DNA of 64,000 bases from Chloroflexota bacterium (lineage in GTDB: Bacteria > Chloroflexota > Anaerolineae > Aggregatilineales > Phototrophicaceae). Positions 9,204 to 17,407 of the stretch are shown here, piece by piece. The notes below the pieces were generated by a model. That model did not search any database, had not been told where the DNA came from, and worked only from the letters and a program-made list of their open reading frames with translations. Position 1 is the first letter of the stretch. The number at the start of each line of letters is the position of its first letter. The stretch spans positions 1,302,001-1,366,000 of the forward strand of contig JAIUNI010000001.1 of assembly GCA_020161935.1 (NCBI GenBank), written 5' to 3'. The translations under genes and the position numbers were made by a program.

Positions 9204-10099
9204 TCGGATTCCTCCTGCTGAATACGCTGTTTGGCAACCGTTCGCACGTACAGCAGCCCCACCATCGAACAAATGAGGAATGTAATGACGGCTTGCGTTT
9301 CCGCATCGTCTGGTCGCCGGTACTGCCCGAACGTCTGCTGCATATAAACGCCCATCATTTGCGGCGCGGCTGGCCCCAGTAAATACGGCACGGTATACGC
9401 CCCAAAGATGCCGAGGAAGTTGAGCGAAAAGGCAATCAGCAGTGGGCGAATAATCAGCGGCAGGATAATCCGCCGGAAGATCGTCCAATTCCCCGCGCCT
9501 ACATCCCGCGCACATTCAATCAGCGAGTCGCTAATTTGTCCCAACCCCGCCGTCAGCACTAACACCGTAAACGGAATCGATTCCCACACCAAACCAATGA
9601 CAATCGCTTCGGGTTTAAGGTACGGTGTCCGGTAGCCTGTAATCCCCACGATACTCAGGATGGTTTCTAACGTGCCGCGTGTCCCCAAAAATCGGATTAG
9701 CGCATAGCATAGGATAATCCCCGGCACGAATAACGGGAACAGCACCAATATCTGTACCGCTCCGGCAATCCGCCCTTTCGCAAATCGCAAGTACAGCGAT
9801 AGGGGAAAACACACGAGGAAAATGGTTGCCAGCGTCAATAAGACAATCTGAAACGTAAAGATAAGGTTCGAAACGCTGATCTTGTCATTAAAAAACGCGA
9901 TGTATCGGGAAAAGCTGAAGCCTGTTTGCCCGTCTGCGTCAACAATTAGCGTCCGAATAATCGATTGCAGCGCAGGCAGGAAGATGAGCAGCGTCATCAA
10001 CAGTAGCGGAGGTGCAATCATAATATAAGGTAGCAGCGAACCACGAAACCAACGCCGTGGCGATCTACCATTTGCGACCGGAGTAGGTAATGTCGTCAT
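9200..10099 (-). CDS. ABC importer permease (first inner-membrane subunit)
   Basis: A polytopic membrane permease of about 299 residues. The first helix is at LLPYIMIAPPLLLMTLLIFL, and an EAA loop follows (LIECARDVGAGNWTIFRRII). The open frame extends to an ATG at 10159, but that codon sits inside the loop of a perfect 11-base hairpin (10140-10175). The internal ATG at 10099 (MTTLPTPVANG) gives a normal N-terminus, although no strong ribosome-binding site precedes it. The 3' end overlaps the next permease by ATGA. It pairs with that permease to form the channel. Confidence 0.88.
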   Translation of the reverse strand: MTTLPTPVANGRSPRRWFRGSLLPYIMIAPPLLLMTLLIFLPALQSIIRTLIVDADGQTGFSFSRYIAFFNDKISVSNLIFTFQIVLLTLATIFLVCFPLSLYLRFAKGRIAGAVQILVLFPLFVPGIILCYALIRFLGTRGTLETILSIVGITGYRTPYLKPEAIVIGLVWESIPFTVLVLTAGLGQISDSLIECARDVGAGNWTIFRRIILPLIIRPLLIAFSLNFLGIFGAYTVPYLLGPAAPQMMGVYMQQTFGQYRRPDDAETQAVITFLICSMVGLLYVRTVAKQRIQQEESE

Positions 10100-10139
10100 A
10101 AAAATGATTGAATTGTTATGATGCCGGATAAAGATGATA

Positions 10140-10175
10140 GAAAAGGGTAGAGAACCCATGCCCCCTACCCTTTTC
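10140..10175 (-). terminator. Hairpin after the binding-protein gene, attenuator or leaky terminator
   Basis: GAAAAGGGTAG (10140-10150) and CTACCCTTTTC (10165-10175) are perfect 11-base arms with a 14-base loop. It lies between the solute-binding-protein gene and the permease genes. In importer operons such hairpins often stabilise the binding-protein mRNA and reduce downstream expression. No long T-run follows on the minus strand, fitting partial read-through. Confidence 0.7.
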
Positions 10176-10194
10176 AGCCTAAGCTACGTTTACC

Positions 10195-11340
10195 TTAGCT
10201 CGCCGGGTCGATATTAGTCGCGACGTTGTTATACCAGCCTTCAACCATCGCCGCACCGTAATCACCACCCGGCCAAGTCGGCACGGTATCGGTAATCACA
10301 TCGGTGAATTGGGTTTGCAGTTCTTCTGGCAGTTCCGACCATGCGACCGCCGGGAACCCACCGATTTCATTAACAATCGACTCTTGAATAGCCGGTGACA
10401 ACACAAAGTTCGCCAGCGCCAAAGCACCTTCTTGATTGGTCGAGTTCGAAGGAATGGCGGAGTAAGAATAACCACCCGTGAACGGCAAATCTTGCAGTTG
10501 AGCCAGCTTCGCACCTTCCGGCAGCAATCCCTTGTTCATGGCCTGTAGCGCCTGATCGGACCAAGCCGTAATCATGTTGACCGAACCGTTCGCGAACAGT
10601 TCCAGCACCGGTGTGTTCCCTGCCGGATAAGCACCTTGTTCATACATATCTTCATGCACGCTGCTCAATAGTTCCCACGCCTTCGGGAATTGGTCAATAA
10701 GCGCCGCGTCAGCTTCACCGGGGACGAACAATGACGGATCTTTACCAGTGACTTCGAAGATCGCGCGGGTCACCATCGCTGCGCCGCTGCCACCCTTGTC
10801 AGGACGGTTGTAGACGAACTGCCCCGGATGATCTTGAATCCACTGCATCAGTTCTTCATACGTGGTCGGTACTTCATCTTCAGCTACAAATTCGCTGTTA
10901 TAAGCCAACAATACCTGCGAACCACGGTACGGAATTTCGCCGGGCAAACGGTTCGTCGCTTCGATCACATTCGCAATATTAGGGACATTTTCCTCGGTGA
11001 TCTCAAGGAACAGTTCCTTATCAACCCATTCCTGTGCCTCATCAACATTCATAGTTTCAAAGTAGTCAACTTGGGGGTCATCGCCGGTTTCCAAAGCGGC
11101 CAGCGCACGATTAGCAATATCATCATTCCCGCCGCCCACACCGCGTACAATCGTCAGGACAACTTTGTACTCAGGGTGTTCAGCCTCAAACGCCGGAATC
11201 AAGGTATTCGTCCACCAATCACTGATGTTCGTATCAGAATCGGTATAGACAAATATTTCCTTCGGGGCATCCTGCGCGACAGCGGTCGCCGTAACCAGCA
11301 ATAAAGCCAAACTAACCAACAACAATCTTAAATAGCGCAT
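10195..11340 (-). CDS. ABC importer extracellular solute-binding protein (family 1-like)
   Basis: An exported ligand-binding protein of 381 residues. The signal peptide spans residues 1-23 (MRYLRLLLVSLALLL, cleavage near AVAQ). The mature part begins EIFVYTDSDTNISDWW and has the two-lobe pattern of family 1 binding proteins (VDYFETMNVDEAQEWVDKELFL; YNSEFVAEDEVPTTYEELMQW). The ATG at 11340 is chosen over a GTG one codon upstream because GGAGG sits six bases before it. It is the first gene of the importer operon and likely the most highly expressed. The ligand is unknown; ferric iron, polyamine, aminoethylphosphonate and sugar-phosphate binders share this fold. Confidence 0.9.
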   Translation of the reverse strand: MRYLRLLLVSLALLLVTATAVAQDAPKEIFVYTDSDTNISDWWTNTLIPAFEAEHPEYKVVLTIVRGVGGGNDDIANRALAALETGDDPQVDYFETMNVDEAQEWVDKELFLEITEENVPNIANVIEATNRLPGEIPYRGSQVLLAYNSEFVAEDEVPTTYEELMQWIQDHPGQFVYNRPDKGGSGAAMVTRAIFEVTGKDPSLFVPGEADAALIDQFPKAWELLSSVHEDMYEQGAYPAGNTPVLELFANGSVNMITAWSDQALQAMNKGLLPEGAKLAQLQDLPFTGGYSYSAIPSNSTNQEGALALANFVLSPAIQESIVNEIGGFPAVAWSELPEELQTQFTDVITDTVPTWPGGDYGAAMVEGWYNNVATNIDPAS

Positions 11341-11433
11341 CACAGTCCTCCATATTATTTTGGGATGTCAGGCATCTTACCGCCCTGCCATGTACATCCA
11401 TTTAAAAAGGGTGTAATTTTAGGTTAAGAATAA

Positions 11434-11462
11434 TTGACAGCATGTTAAATATACATTAAATG
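11434..11462 (+). promoter_or_regulatory. Candidate plus-strand promoter for the phosphodiesterase-like gene
   Basis: TTGACA at 11434-11439 is a perfect -35 element. TTAAAT or TAAATG follows at a spacing of 16 or 17 bases as a weaker -10. It would place the start site about 140 bases before the gene. Confidence 0.35.
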
Positions 11463-11480
11463 ATTTACCGCTACAAATGT

Positions 11481-11508
11481 TTTATAAGCATCGTGAATGT
11501 GTTCACAA
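11481..11508 (-). promoter_or_regulatory. Candidate sigma70-type promoter of the ABC importer operon
   Basis: On the minus strand TTGTGA (11508-11503) is followed after 16 bases by TATAAA (11486-11481). The start site would be near 11474, leaving a leader of about 130 bases before the binding-protein gene. The upstream element overlaps the CRP-like palindrome. Confidence 0.4.
11492..11507. promoter_or_regulatory. CRP/FNR-like operator in divergent promoter region
   Basis: The sequence CGTGAATGTGTTCACA matches the CRP-type pattern TGTGA-N6-TCACA at nine of ten positions and contains the perfect inverted repeat GTGAA-N4-TTCAC. It lies between the divergent ABC importer operon and the phosphodiesterase-like gene. 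Confidence 0.5.
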
Positions 11509-11611
11509 AATGCTTGCTGGTAACGAAAAATTAGTCGTTTAACTAAACCGATTTAATCAAAAAGCGTTACAATCTCGCGGTGTGTTTTCCGCGCTAAGAG
11601 GATTCTTAATT

Positions 11612-12514
11612 GTGGTATTCCAAATCGTTCATCATATGGCAGCACTGGATTCTTCCCCAAATCCGCCGAATTCGCTGCAAGCCATTGAAATGTGTCTACA
11701 GGCCAACGCAGCCGTTATAGAGGTCGATATTACACCCCTCGCTGGTGATGATTTTCTGCTTGTTCACGATCCTGTCTTGGAGTCCGAAACTACAGGAATT
11801 GGCAAAGTAGGCGACTGCACCCCCGAAATGGCAAAGAACTATAAACTAAGGGAGCGTGGCGGCATCGCGATTTCTGACCATCCCCCTGCCCTCCTCACCG
11901 AAGTGGTAGCGGCGTATCTTAACTCACCATCTCAGAGCCGTCTGCAGCTCGACTATAAATCCGTCTACCCTTCAATCAGTGACGAATATTTACAACGTCT
12001 AGCCCGCATCGTCCAGCCGCTTGGCAATCGTGTCATTGTCAGCAGCGGAGCGGATTGGCATCTACGACAATTGAAGCGCATCGCCCCGTGGTTGGATGTC
12101 GGCTTCGATATTGGCTTCTATCTGGATTGGCGTGACCCGTCATGGACAGTCGAACCAGAAAATCCACCTTACCAACGCGGTGTCTATGACTACAACGACG
12201 ATCATTTATTTGCGCGTAGTCGGCTTCTCCCGCCGGATGCCTACTTAGCGCAGCGCTGCGAAATGCTGCTCAATCAAGTACCAACCGCCAGCATTTGGTA
12301 TGTCAGCCATTACTTACTCGTGCGCTGTCTGCAAGATGGCTTTAATATGGCTGGATGGCTGCACCAGCATAATGTCAAACTGGATGCTTGGACGTTAGAT
12401 ATAGATAAGCCAATAGCAGTCACAAATGCAGCCTTGCTTAAAAATGCCGGTGTTGATCTCTTCACAACCAACACCCCGTTCGCCTTAGCCACTTTGCTCA
12501 CTGGTACAAACTAA
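11612..12514 (+). CDS. Glycerophosphodiester phosphodiesterase-like protein with altered active site
   Basis: The fold looks like the GDPD/PI-PLC TIM barrel: VIEVDIT followed by FLLVHDPVLE are the E-x-D and HD elements, and the C-terminal part has the family rhythm (LDAWTLDIDKPIAVTNAALLKNAGVDLFTTNTP). The N-terminal HRG...PENT motif is degenerate: here it reads HHMAALDSSPNPPNS, so the usual Arg is His and the metal-binding Glu of PEN is Pro. Activity is therefore uncertain. A GTG at 11612 is chosen because AAGAGGA (11596-11602) precedes it at nine bases; the open frame starts at 11582. The TAA stop overlaps the ATG of the histidine phosphatase by one base, so the two are co-translated. Confidence 0.75.
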   Translation: MVFQIVHHMAALDSSPNPPNSLQAIEMCLQANAAVIEVDITPLAGDDFLLVHDPVLESETTGIGKVGDCTPEMAKNYKLRERGGIAISDHPPALLTEVVAAYLNSPSQSRLQLDYKSVYPSISDEYLQRLARIVQPLGNRVIVSSGADWHLRQLKRIAPWLDVGFDIGFYLDWRDPSWTVEPENPPYQRGVYDYNDDHLFARSRLLPPDAYLAQRCEMLLNQVPTASIWYVSHYLLVRCLQDGFNMAGWLHQHNVKLDAWTLDIDKPIAVTNAALLKNAGVDLFTTNTPFALATLLTGTN

Positions 12515-13224
12515 TGCGCTTACATATCATTCGCCACGCCGACCCCGATTATGAAAACGACAAACTAACCGCCGCTGGAGAATTAGAAGCTGCCGCCCTA
12601 GCCAAACGCATGGCCTCCTACCATCTGGATGCCATCTACTCCTCGCCCATGCCCCGCGCCCGCATGACCGCGCAGTACAGCGCCGATTTACTCAAGCTGA
12701 AAGTAAATATTGAACCGTGGGCGATTGAGGTGCAGGGTTGGGCTTATGAGCCGATAGTCGAGGACGGCGAAGCCATACCTGTATGGGACATCCCCGGCGA
12801 AATTCTCCGCGCCGATCCTGCCTTCTTCGACCTTGAGCGCTGGTGCTATACCCCACCGCTCGATTCGCCCCGTATCCGCGAAGACTACGCCGCCTTGTCT
12901 GCCGAGATCGACAAGCTCATCATGCAATATGGCTACCAACGCGAAGGCCGCCGGTATCGCATCCTCAACCACGATCAGCGCCAAATCGCCCTCTTTTGTC
13001 ATAATGGCACAGCGCTAGCGGTTTTGGCCCATCTGCTCTGTGCGCCACCACCGCTCATCTGGTGCAGCTTCTGGCACGCCCCAAGTTCAGTCACAACCAT
13101 CTTATTCGAGGAACGCAGTAACGAATGGGCCATTCCGCGTGCGCTTTCAGTCGCCGATGTGTCGCATCTTTATGAAGCGCGTCTCCCCGTGCAGCCGCGC
13201 GGTATTCGGGGCAATTACCGCTAA
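12514..13224 (+). CDS. Histidine phosphatase (phosphoglycerate mutase-like) family protein
   Basis: Starts MRLHIIRHADPDYENDKLT, with the RHx signature carrying the phospho-accepting His. It continues with LTAAGELEAAALAKRM and YSSPMPRARMTAQYSA, which supply the second Arg, and a later HNGTALAVLAHLL, which supplies the second catalytic His. All four core residues are present, so it is probably an active phosphatase on a small phosphorylated metabolite. It is cytoplasmic, 236 residues, with no signal. It overlaps the preceding phosphodiesterase-like gene by one base (taATG), suggesting that the two act in sequence (diester to monoester to free alcohol). The substrate is not deducible. Confidence 0.88.
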   Translation: MRLHIIRHADPDYENDKLTAAGELEAAALAKRMASYHLDAIYSSPMPRARMTAQYSADLLKLKVNIEPWAIEVQGWAYEPIVEDGEAIPVWDIPGEILRADPAFFDLERWCYTPPLDSPRIREDYAALSAEIDKLIMQYGYQREGRRYRILNHDQRQIALFCHNGTALAVLAHLLCAPPPLIWCSFWHAPSSVTTILFEERSNEWAIPRALSVADVSHLYEARLPVQPRGIRGNYR

Positions 13225-13404
13225 CGCTTCTCCCAATTGTCAAGAGATGCCGGACTAAAGTACCGGCTCAAAAATCACATCATTTGAGCTATTCTTCACA
13301 AGGTTACAATCCATTCAGATTTATTTTTGCGTAGTGATGAATTGTGAATCTTTACGCATTTGCTCTGCCTTTTGGTTTTACGATGTTCATATCACCCAAT
13401 CTCC

Positions 13405-13641
13405 ATGAGTAGAAAGTCTCGCAAGTTGAACGACCTCCGACAAACCCTCAATGTCCAGCGCATTCTCACCAAAGACAATGGCCGAAAACTTGTGATCGGC
13501 GGCACGATGCTCCTAGTAATTGGCTTCATGTTCCTCCTGACCCAGCCCCAAGTAAGCTACTATCGTGTCATCGGTATCATCGGCGCGGTTGAGCTTTTTA
13601 TCGGCCTCGTCATGCACCAATCGTTCGAAAACCCCAAGTAA
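13405..13641 (+). CDS. Small two-helix membrane protein, function unknown
   Basis: A 78-residue protein starting MSRKSRKLNDLRQTL, with two hydrophobic segments (LVIGGTMLLVIGFMFLL and VIGIIGAVELFIGLVMH) after a basic N-terminus. The frame opens at 13360, but the first 15 residues are unlikely; the ATG at 13405 gives a sensible basic start, although no strong ribosome-binding site is seen. No family is recognised. It stands alone between the histidine phosphatase and rplY. Confidence 0.55.
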   Translation: MSRKSRKLNDLRQTLNVQRILTKDNGRKLVIGGTMLLVIGFMFLLTQPQVSYYRVIGIIGAVELFIGLVMHQSFENPK

Positions 13642-13693
13642 CATCTCACCTTCTGGTTACAACCCATCAAACCCCCTTCTAAACATCACCCAT

Positions 13694-13727
13694 CAAGTGC
13701 TGTCGGATACGTTTACGGCAGCACTTG
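13694..13727. repeat. Inverted repeat upstream of rplY promoter
   Basis: CAAGTGCTG (13694-13702) pairs perfectly with CAGCACTTG (13719-13727), and the next bases extend the stem with one G-T pair. It lies just before the rplY -35 element. It could be an upstream terminator without a T-run or a protein-binding site. Confidence 0.45.
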
Positions 13728-13730
13728 GCA

Positions 13731-13759
13731 TTGACGAACGCCCCTCCCGCCATTAAAAT
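13731..13759 (+). promoter_or_regulatory. Strong candidate sigma70-type promoter for rplY
   Basis: TTGACG (13731-13736) and TAAAAT (13754-13759) have an ideal 17-base spacer. The start site would be near 13766, leaving a leader of about 95 bases. Confidence 0.65.
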
Positions 13760-13861
13760 GCTCCCATTCATAAAGTGAAATAATTAGCTGTCGTATATCC
13801 TAATGGCGAATGGGTCGAATTCCTGAACGCTGAGGCAGACAGCCAACTAAGGAGTTCAATC

Positions 13862-14518
13862 GTGGCCGAAAATTTTGTTATTGAGGCTCAGTCCCGAAAC
13901 ATCGTCGGCAAGAAGGTTAGCCAACTGCGCCGTCAGGGCATCGTTCCGGTTACGGTTTACGGGCCGAAGTCGGAGCCGGTCAACCTTCAGGTTGAATACC
14001 GCCCCCTTCAACTCGCGCTTTTGAAGGCCGGTGGTACGAACCTGATCCAAATCACGGTCAACGGCAAAGCGACCCCTGTCCTCGCGCGTGAAGTCCAGCG
14101 CGATATCCTCCGCAACGACATCATGCATGTTGATTTCTTCGCGGTCGATATGAGCGCCAAGATCACCATCGACGTGCCGCTGCACTTCGTCGGTGAAAGC
14201 GCTGCCGTCAGCACCAAGAAGGGTATTCTGGTCACCGGCCCCACCACCCTCGCGGTCGAAACACTGCCCAGCCACCTGCTGAACCAGATTGAAATCGACA
14301 TCTCCAACCTTAACGAAGTCGGCGACTCCATTCACGTCCGCGACCTTAAGCTGGACTCAGAAATCACCGTCCTCAACGACCCCGACGAAATGATTGCCCG
14401 TATCTCGCAACCGGCTGCTGCCCGCTCTGAAGAAGACGCTGCGGCTGAAGCTGCCGAAGGCGTGGGCGAAGTTGAAATCATTAAGAAGGGTAAGGCTGAC
14501 GAGGAAGACGAAGGCTAA
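13862..14518 (+). CDS. rplY: 50S ribosomal protein L25 (Ctc/TL5 long form)
   Basis: Binds 5S rRNA in the large ribosomal subunit. The N-terminal L25 domain (about 1-92) includes EAQSRNIVGKKVSQLRRQGIVPVTVYG and LQRDILRN-type segments, and the C-terminal TL5-like beta domain (about 95-185) contains VDVPLHFVGES-like strands. An acidic, Ala/Glu-rich tail (EEDAAAEAAEGVGEVEI...DEEDEG) closes the 218-residue protein, as in the long Ctc form. It uses a GTG start with AAGGAG nearby. It is a single gene with its own promoter and a bidirectional terminator shared with gyrA. Confidence 0.95.
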   Translation: MAENFVIEAQSRNIVGKKVSQLRRQGIVPVTVYGPKSEPVNLQVEYRPLQLALLKAGGTNLIQITVNGKATPVLAREVQRDILRNDIMHVDFFAVDMSAKITIDVPLHFVGESAAVSTKKGILVTGPTTLAVETLPSHLLNQIEIDISNLNEVGDSIHVRDLKLDSEITVLNDPDEMIARISQPAAARSEEDAAAEAAEGVGEVEIIKKGKADEEDEG

Positions 14519-14540
14519 TCCTTCTCCACCACAGCAAATG

Positions 14541-14567
14541 AAAACGGGACTTGTTAGTCCCGTTTTT
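14541..14567. terminator. Bidirectional terminator between rplY and gyrA
   Basis: AAAACGGGAC (14541-14550) and GTCCCGTTTT (14557-14566) form a perfect ten-base stem with a six-base loop, with T-runs on both strands. It serves rplY on the plus strand and gyrA on the minus strand. Confidence 0.9.
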
Positions 14568-14612
14568 GATTACCTTATTTTATCCTTCGCCAAACCATTT
14601 TCCAACGCCTGT

Positions 14613-17120
14613 TTACGCCCCCGTTCCGTTCGCGCTCGCTTCCGGCGGCGGTGCGTCCGTTGGCACATCGTCCTCACCGTTAAGTTCCGGTTCAGCCGTC
14701 ATAATCGCCACGCCTACGACTTCATCACCGTCATAAACATCCATCAGCGTCACGCCCTGCGTACTGCGTCCTGTCTCACGGATTTGACTCAGCCGTGTAC
14801 GCAAGACAATCCCGTACATCGTGATCAGCATAATGTCGTCGTTCTCATTGATGCAGCGCACACTCACAATCGGGCCGGTCTTTTCATTACGGGCGAGCGT
14901 ACGCACCCCGTATCCGTAGCGTCCTTGTTGGCGGTACTCGCTCAATTCCGTCCGCTTACCAAAACCATTCTTGGTGACCACCAACATATGAGTATCGGTT
15001 TCATCGACCACATCCATACCCGCTACAAGGTCATCATCCAGCTTGATCGCGTGTACGCCGCCTGCGGGCCGCCCCATCACGCGCACTTCCGACTCATGGA
15101 AGCGGATGCTCTGTCCACCCTCGGTCACGAGGATAATGTCTTGGTCGCCGTCCGAGTACTTCACCCAACCCAGATAATCATCCGGCTCAAGCCCCATCGC
15201 GATCAATCCGCTGGGGCGTACTGCCGCGAATTCATCCAGCGTCACCCGCTTGATGCGTCCACGCTTAGTTGCCATCACGAAATGCCCATCCAGTTCGAAC
15301 GAATCAACAGGTTGCACAGCCGTAATCCGTTCGTCCGGTTCTAAGTTCAAGATCGTGTGAATAAGCGTGCCTTTGTTCGCACGTCCTGCCTCTGGGATAT
15401 GGAACGCACGCTCGGCGTAAACTTTACCCTTGTCGCTGAAGAACAACAAATGTGCGAGGCTGTTGCAGGCGAAAATGTCGACCAGCGCATCTTCTTCCTT
15501 GGTCGCCATCCCTGTCACGCCCTTACCGCCGCGACGCTGCGCCCGGTAAGCGGATGCCGGAACGCGCTTGATGTAACCGCGCCCTGTCATCGAAATAACG
15601 ACCTCTTCCTCACGCACAAGATCAGCTTCGTTGAAGTCCGTCAGCACCCCGTACAGGATTTCAGTGTTGCGTTCGTCACCGTATTCTTCTGACAGCAGTT
15701 CCACATCTTCGCGGATCAGCGCCAGAATCTTAGCCGGTGAAGCCAGCAGGTCTTCCAAATAGGCAATCCGCGTCATCACCTCATCAAACTCGTCTTGGAT
15801 CTTCTGCCGTTCCAAAGCTGCCAAACGCCGCAGTTGCATTTCCAGAATGGCGACCGCTTGCGCCTCGCTCAAGCCAAAACGCTGCATCAGGTTCGCCCGC
15901 GCCGAATCCACATCATCAGCCGAACGAATCGTCTGAATAATCGCGTCGAGGCTCGAAAGCGCCTTCAGCAAACCTTCCAGAATATGCGCCCGTGCTTGCA
16001 GTTTCCGCAGCTCAAACTGTGAACGCCGTACAATCACCTCATACCGGTGTTCGACGTAAATTTGCAGGCACCGCTTCAACCCCAGTGTACGCGGCTCATT
16101 GTTCACCAGTGCCAGCATCTGAATACTAAAGCTGCTCTGCAATCCCGTGTACTTATACAGTTGGTTCAGTACCGTCTTAGGCTGTGCGCCGTACTTCAAC
16201 TCCACCACCAACCGCATACCGTTCCGGTCGGACTCGTCACGCAGGTCAGATACGTGCGGCAGTCTGCCCTCACGCACCAATTCGACGATACGTTCGATAA
16301 TCAGCGTTTTGCTCACTTGGTACGGGATCGAGTTAAAGACGATCCGGTAACGGTCGCCCTTCATCTCCTCGAACTCGGCACCCGCGCGCATAATGACACG
16401 CCCCTTGCCGGTGGCGTATGCTTCTTTTAGCTCATCCCCCACCACAATTTGTGCGCCGGTCGGGAAGTCCGGTCCATGCACAAACTCCATCAACTCATCA
16501 ACCGTAATATCATCAATCCGGTGATTGTTGTCGATGATGTGGATGATTGCTTGGGACAGCTCACGCAAATTGTGTGGCGGGATGCTCGTCGCCATACCGA
16601 CTGCAATACCACTCGCGCCGTTCAGCAGCAGGTTCGGCAAACGCGAAGGCAGAACACTCGGCTCTTGTGTGGTCCCATCATAGTTATCAACAAAGTCAAC
16701 CGTATCCATGTTCAGGTCGGTCAACATCTCTTCCGCCATACGCGCCAACCGCGCCTCGGTGTAACGCATCGCCGCAGGGCTGTCACCGTCCACGCTGCCG
16801 AAGTTACCCTGACCATCCACTAGCGGATACCGCAGCGAGAAGTCTTGTGCCATACGCGCCATCGAATCATAGACCGCTGTATCGCCGTGCGGGTGATACT
16901 TACCCAGCACATCACCCACGATACGCGCACTCTTCTTATAGGCCGTGTTCGCCCGTATGCCCATATCATACATAGCGTATAAAATTCTGCGGTGGACAGG
17001 CTTTAACCCATCGCGTGCATCCGGCAGCGCCCGTGCTACGATGACGCTCATCGCGTAATCGAGATAGCTGCCACGCATTTCCTCATTGATGTTTACAGGA
17101 CGAACTTGACCAATATCCAT
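14613..17120 (-). CDS. gyrA: DNA gyrase subunit A
   Basis: Breakage-reunion subunit of gyrase, introducing negative supercoils with GyrB. The N-terminal domain has the catalytic Tyr120 in [10 protein letters not shown]. The quinolone-region equivalents are Thr81 and Asp85 in [12 protein letters not shown] (Thr where E. coli has Ser83). The C-terminal wrapping domain begins with the GyrA box QRRGGKG (about residue 535), which marks gyrase rather than topoisomerase IV. At 835 residues it has the normal length, ending in a short acidic/Pro-Ala tail. The promoter region (17121-17340) carries repeated TATCCCAA elements around a perfect TATAAT, so regulation is likely. gyrB is not in the window. 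Confidence 0.97.
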   Translation of the reverse strand: MDIGQVRPVNINEEMRGSYLDYAMSVIVARALPDARDGLKPVHRRILYAMYDMGIRANTAYKKSARIVGDVLGKYHPHGDTAVYDSMARMAQDFSLRYPLVDGQGNFGSVDGDSPAAMRYTEARLARMAEEMLTDLNMDTVDFVDNYDGTTQEPSVLPSRLPNLLLNGASGIAVGMATSIPPHNLRELSQAIIHIIDNNHRIDDITVDELMEFVHGPDFPTGAQIVVGDELKEAYATGKGRVIMRAGAEFEEMKGDRYRIVFNSIPYQVSKTLIIERIVELVREGRLPHVSDLRDESDRNGMRLVVELKYGAQPKTVLNQLYKYTGLQSSFSIQMLALVNNEPRTLGLKRCLQIYVEHRYEVIVRRSQFELRKLQARAHILEGLLKALSSLDAIIQTIRSADDVDSARANLMQRFGLSEAQAVAILEMQLRRLAALERQKIQDEFDEVMTRIAYLEDLLASPAKILALIREDVELLSEEYGDERNTEILYGVLTDFNEADLVREEEVVISMTGRGYIKRVPASAYRAQRRGGKGVTGMATKEEDALVDIFACNSLAHLLFFSDKGKVYAERAFHIPEAGRANKGTLIHTILNLEPDERITAVQPVDSFELDGHFVMATKRGRIKRVTLDEFAAVRPSGLIAMGLEPDDYLGWVKYSDGDQDIILVTEGGQSIRFHESEVRVMGRPAGGVHAIKLDDDLVAGMDVVDETDTHMLVVTKNGFGKRTELSEYRQQGRYGYGVRTLARNEKTGPIVSVRCINENDDIMLITMYGIVLRTRLSQIRETGRSTQGVTLMDVYDGDEVVGVAIMTAEPELNGEDDVPTDAPPPEASANGTGA

Positions 17121-17172
17121 AAGTGCGTCTATTCCCTGAAACTAATTGGGCGAAGTGAAACCTTCGCCCTTA

Positions 17173-17334
17173 TTTCCCAAATCGAACCGACTGCTTTATC
17201 CCAATCACTTGCTCATGTATCCCAAATGGAAACGGACAAATGACCACTTTTAACCCTTAAATTATACGATAAAATGGTCTAAAAAGCCAGCGTATCCCAA
17301 CGATGTATCCCAAACGCTAATAGATTTATCCCAA
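17173..17334. repeat. Cluster of TATCCCAA direct repeats flanking the gyrA promoter
   Basis: Exact TATCCCAA copies lie at 17197-17204, 17218-17225, 17293-17300, 17306-17313 and 17327-17334, plus a variant TTTCCCAA at 17173-17180. All are in the same direction. Two pairs are spaced 21 bases apart, two helical turns. Three copies lie upstream of the predicted gyrA -10 and two lie downstream, in the leader. Probable operators for an unknown regulator. Confidence 0.6.
17261..17266 (-). promoter_or_regulatory. Candidate -10 element of the gyrA promoter
   Basis: The minus strand reads TATAAT exactly. No good -35 hexamer lies 16-18 bases upstream (TGGCTT at best), which fits an activator-dependent promoter using the upstream TATCCCAA sites. 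The transcript would begin near 17254. Confidence 0.5.
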
Positions 17335-17407
17335 AATACTTGGGAAATCCCACATTAGTCTTTGCTCATGTTGTAAAATGTGGGAAATCAAATTGAGGTG
17401 TGACTCA

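Noticed and set aside
9204..9515. N-terminal extension of the second permease to 9515
   Set aside because: The added 104 residues overlap the upstream permease in another frame, are not membrane-like and lack a ribosome-binding site; the ATGA overlap at 9200-9203 is decisive.
13249..13267. Hairpin GCCGG...CCGGC after the histidine phosphatase as a terminator
   Set aside because: Only a five-base stem with a nine-base loop and no T-run; too weak to call.
17190..17340. TTATCCCAA copies as DnaA boxes or an origin
   Set aside because: Each differs from TTATCCACA at two positions, no dnaA or dnaN is nearby, and no AT-rich unwinding element is evident. A regulatory role at gyrA explains the cluster better.
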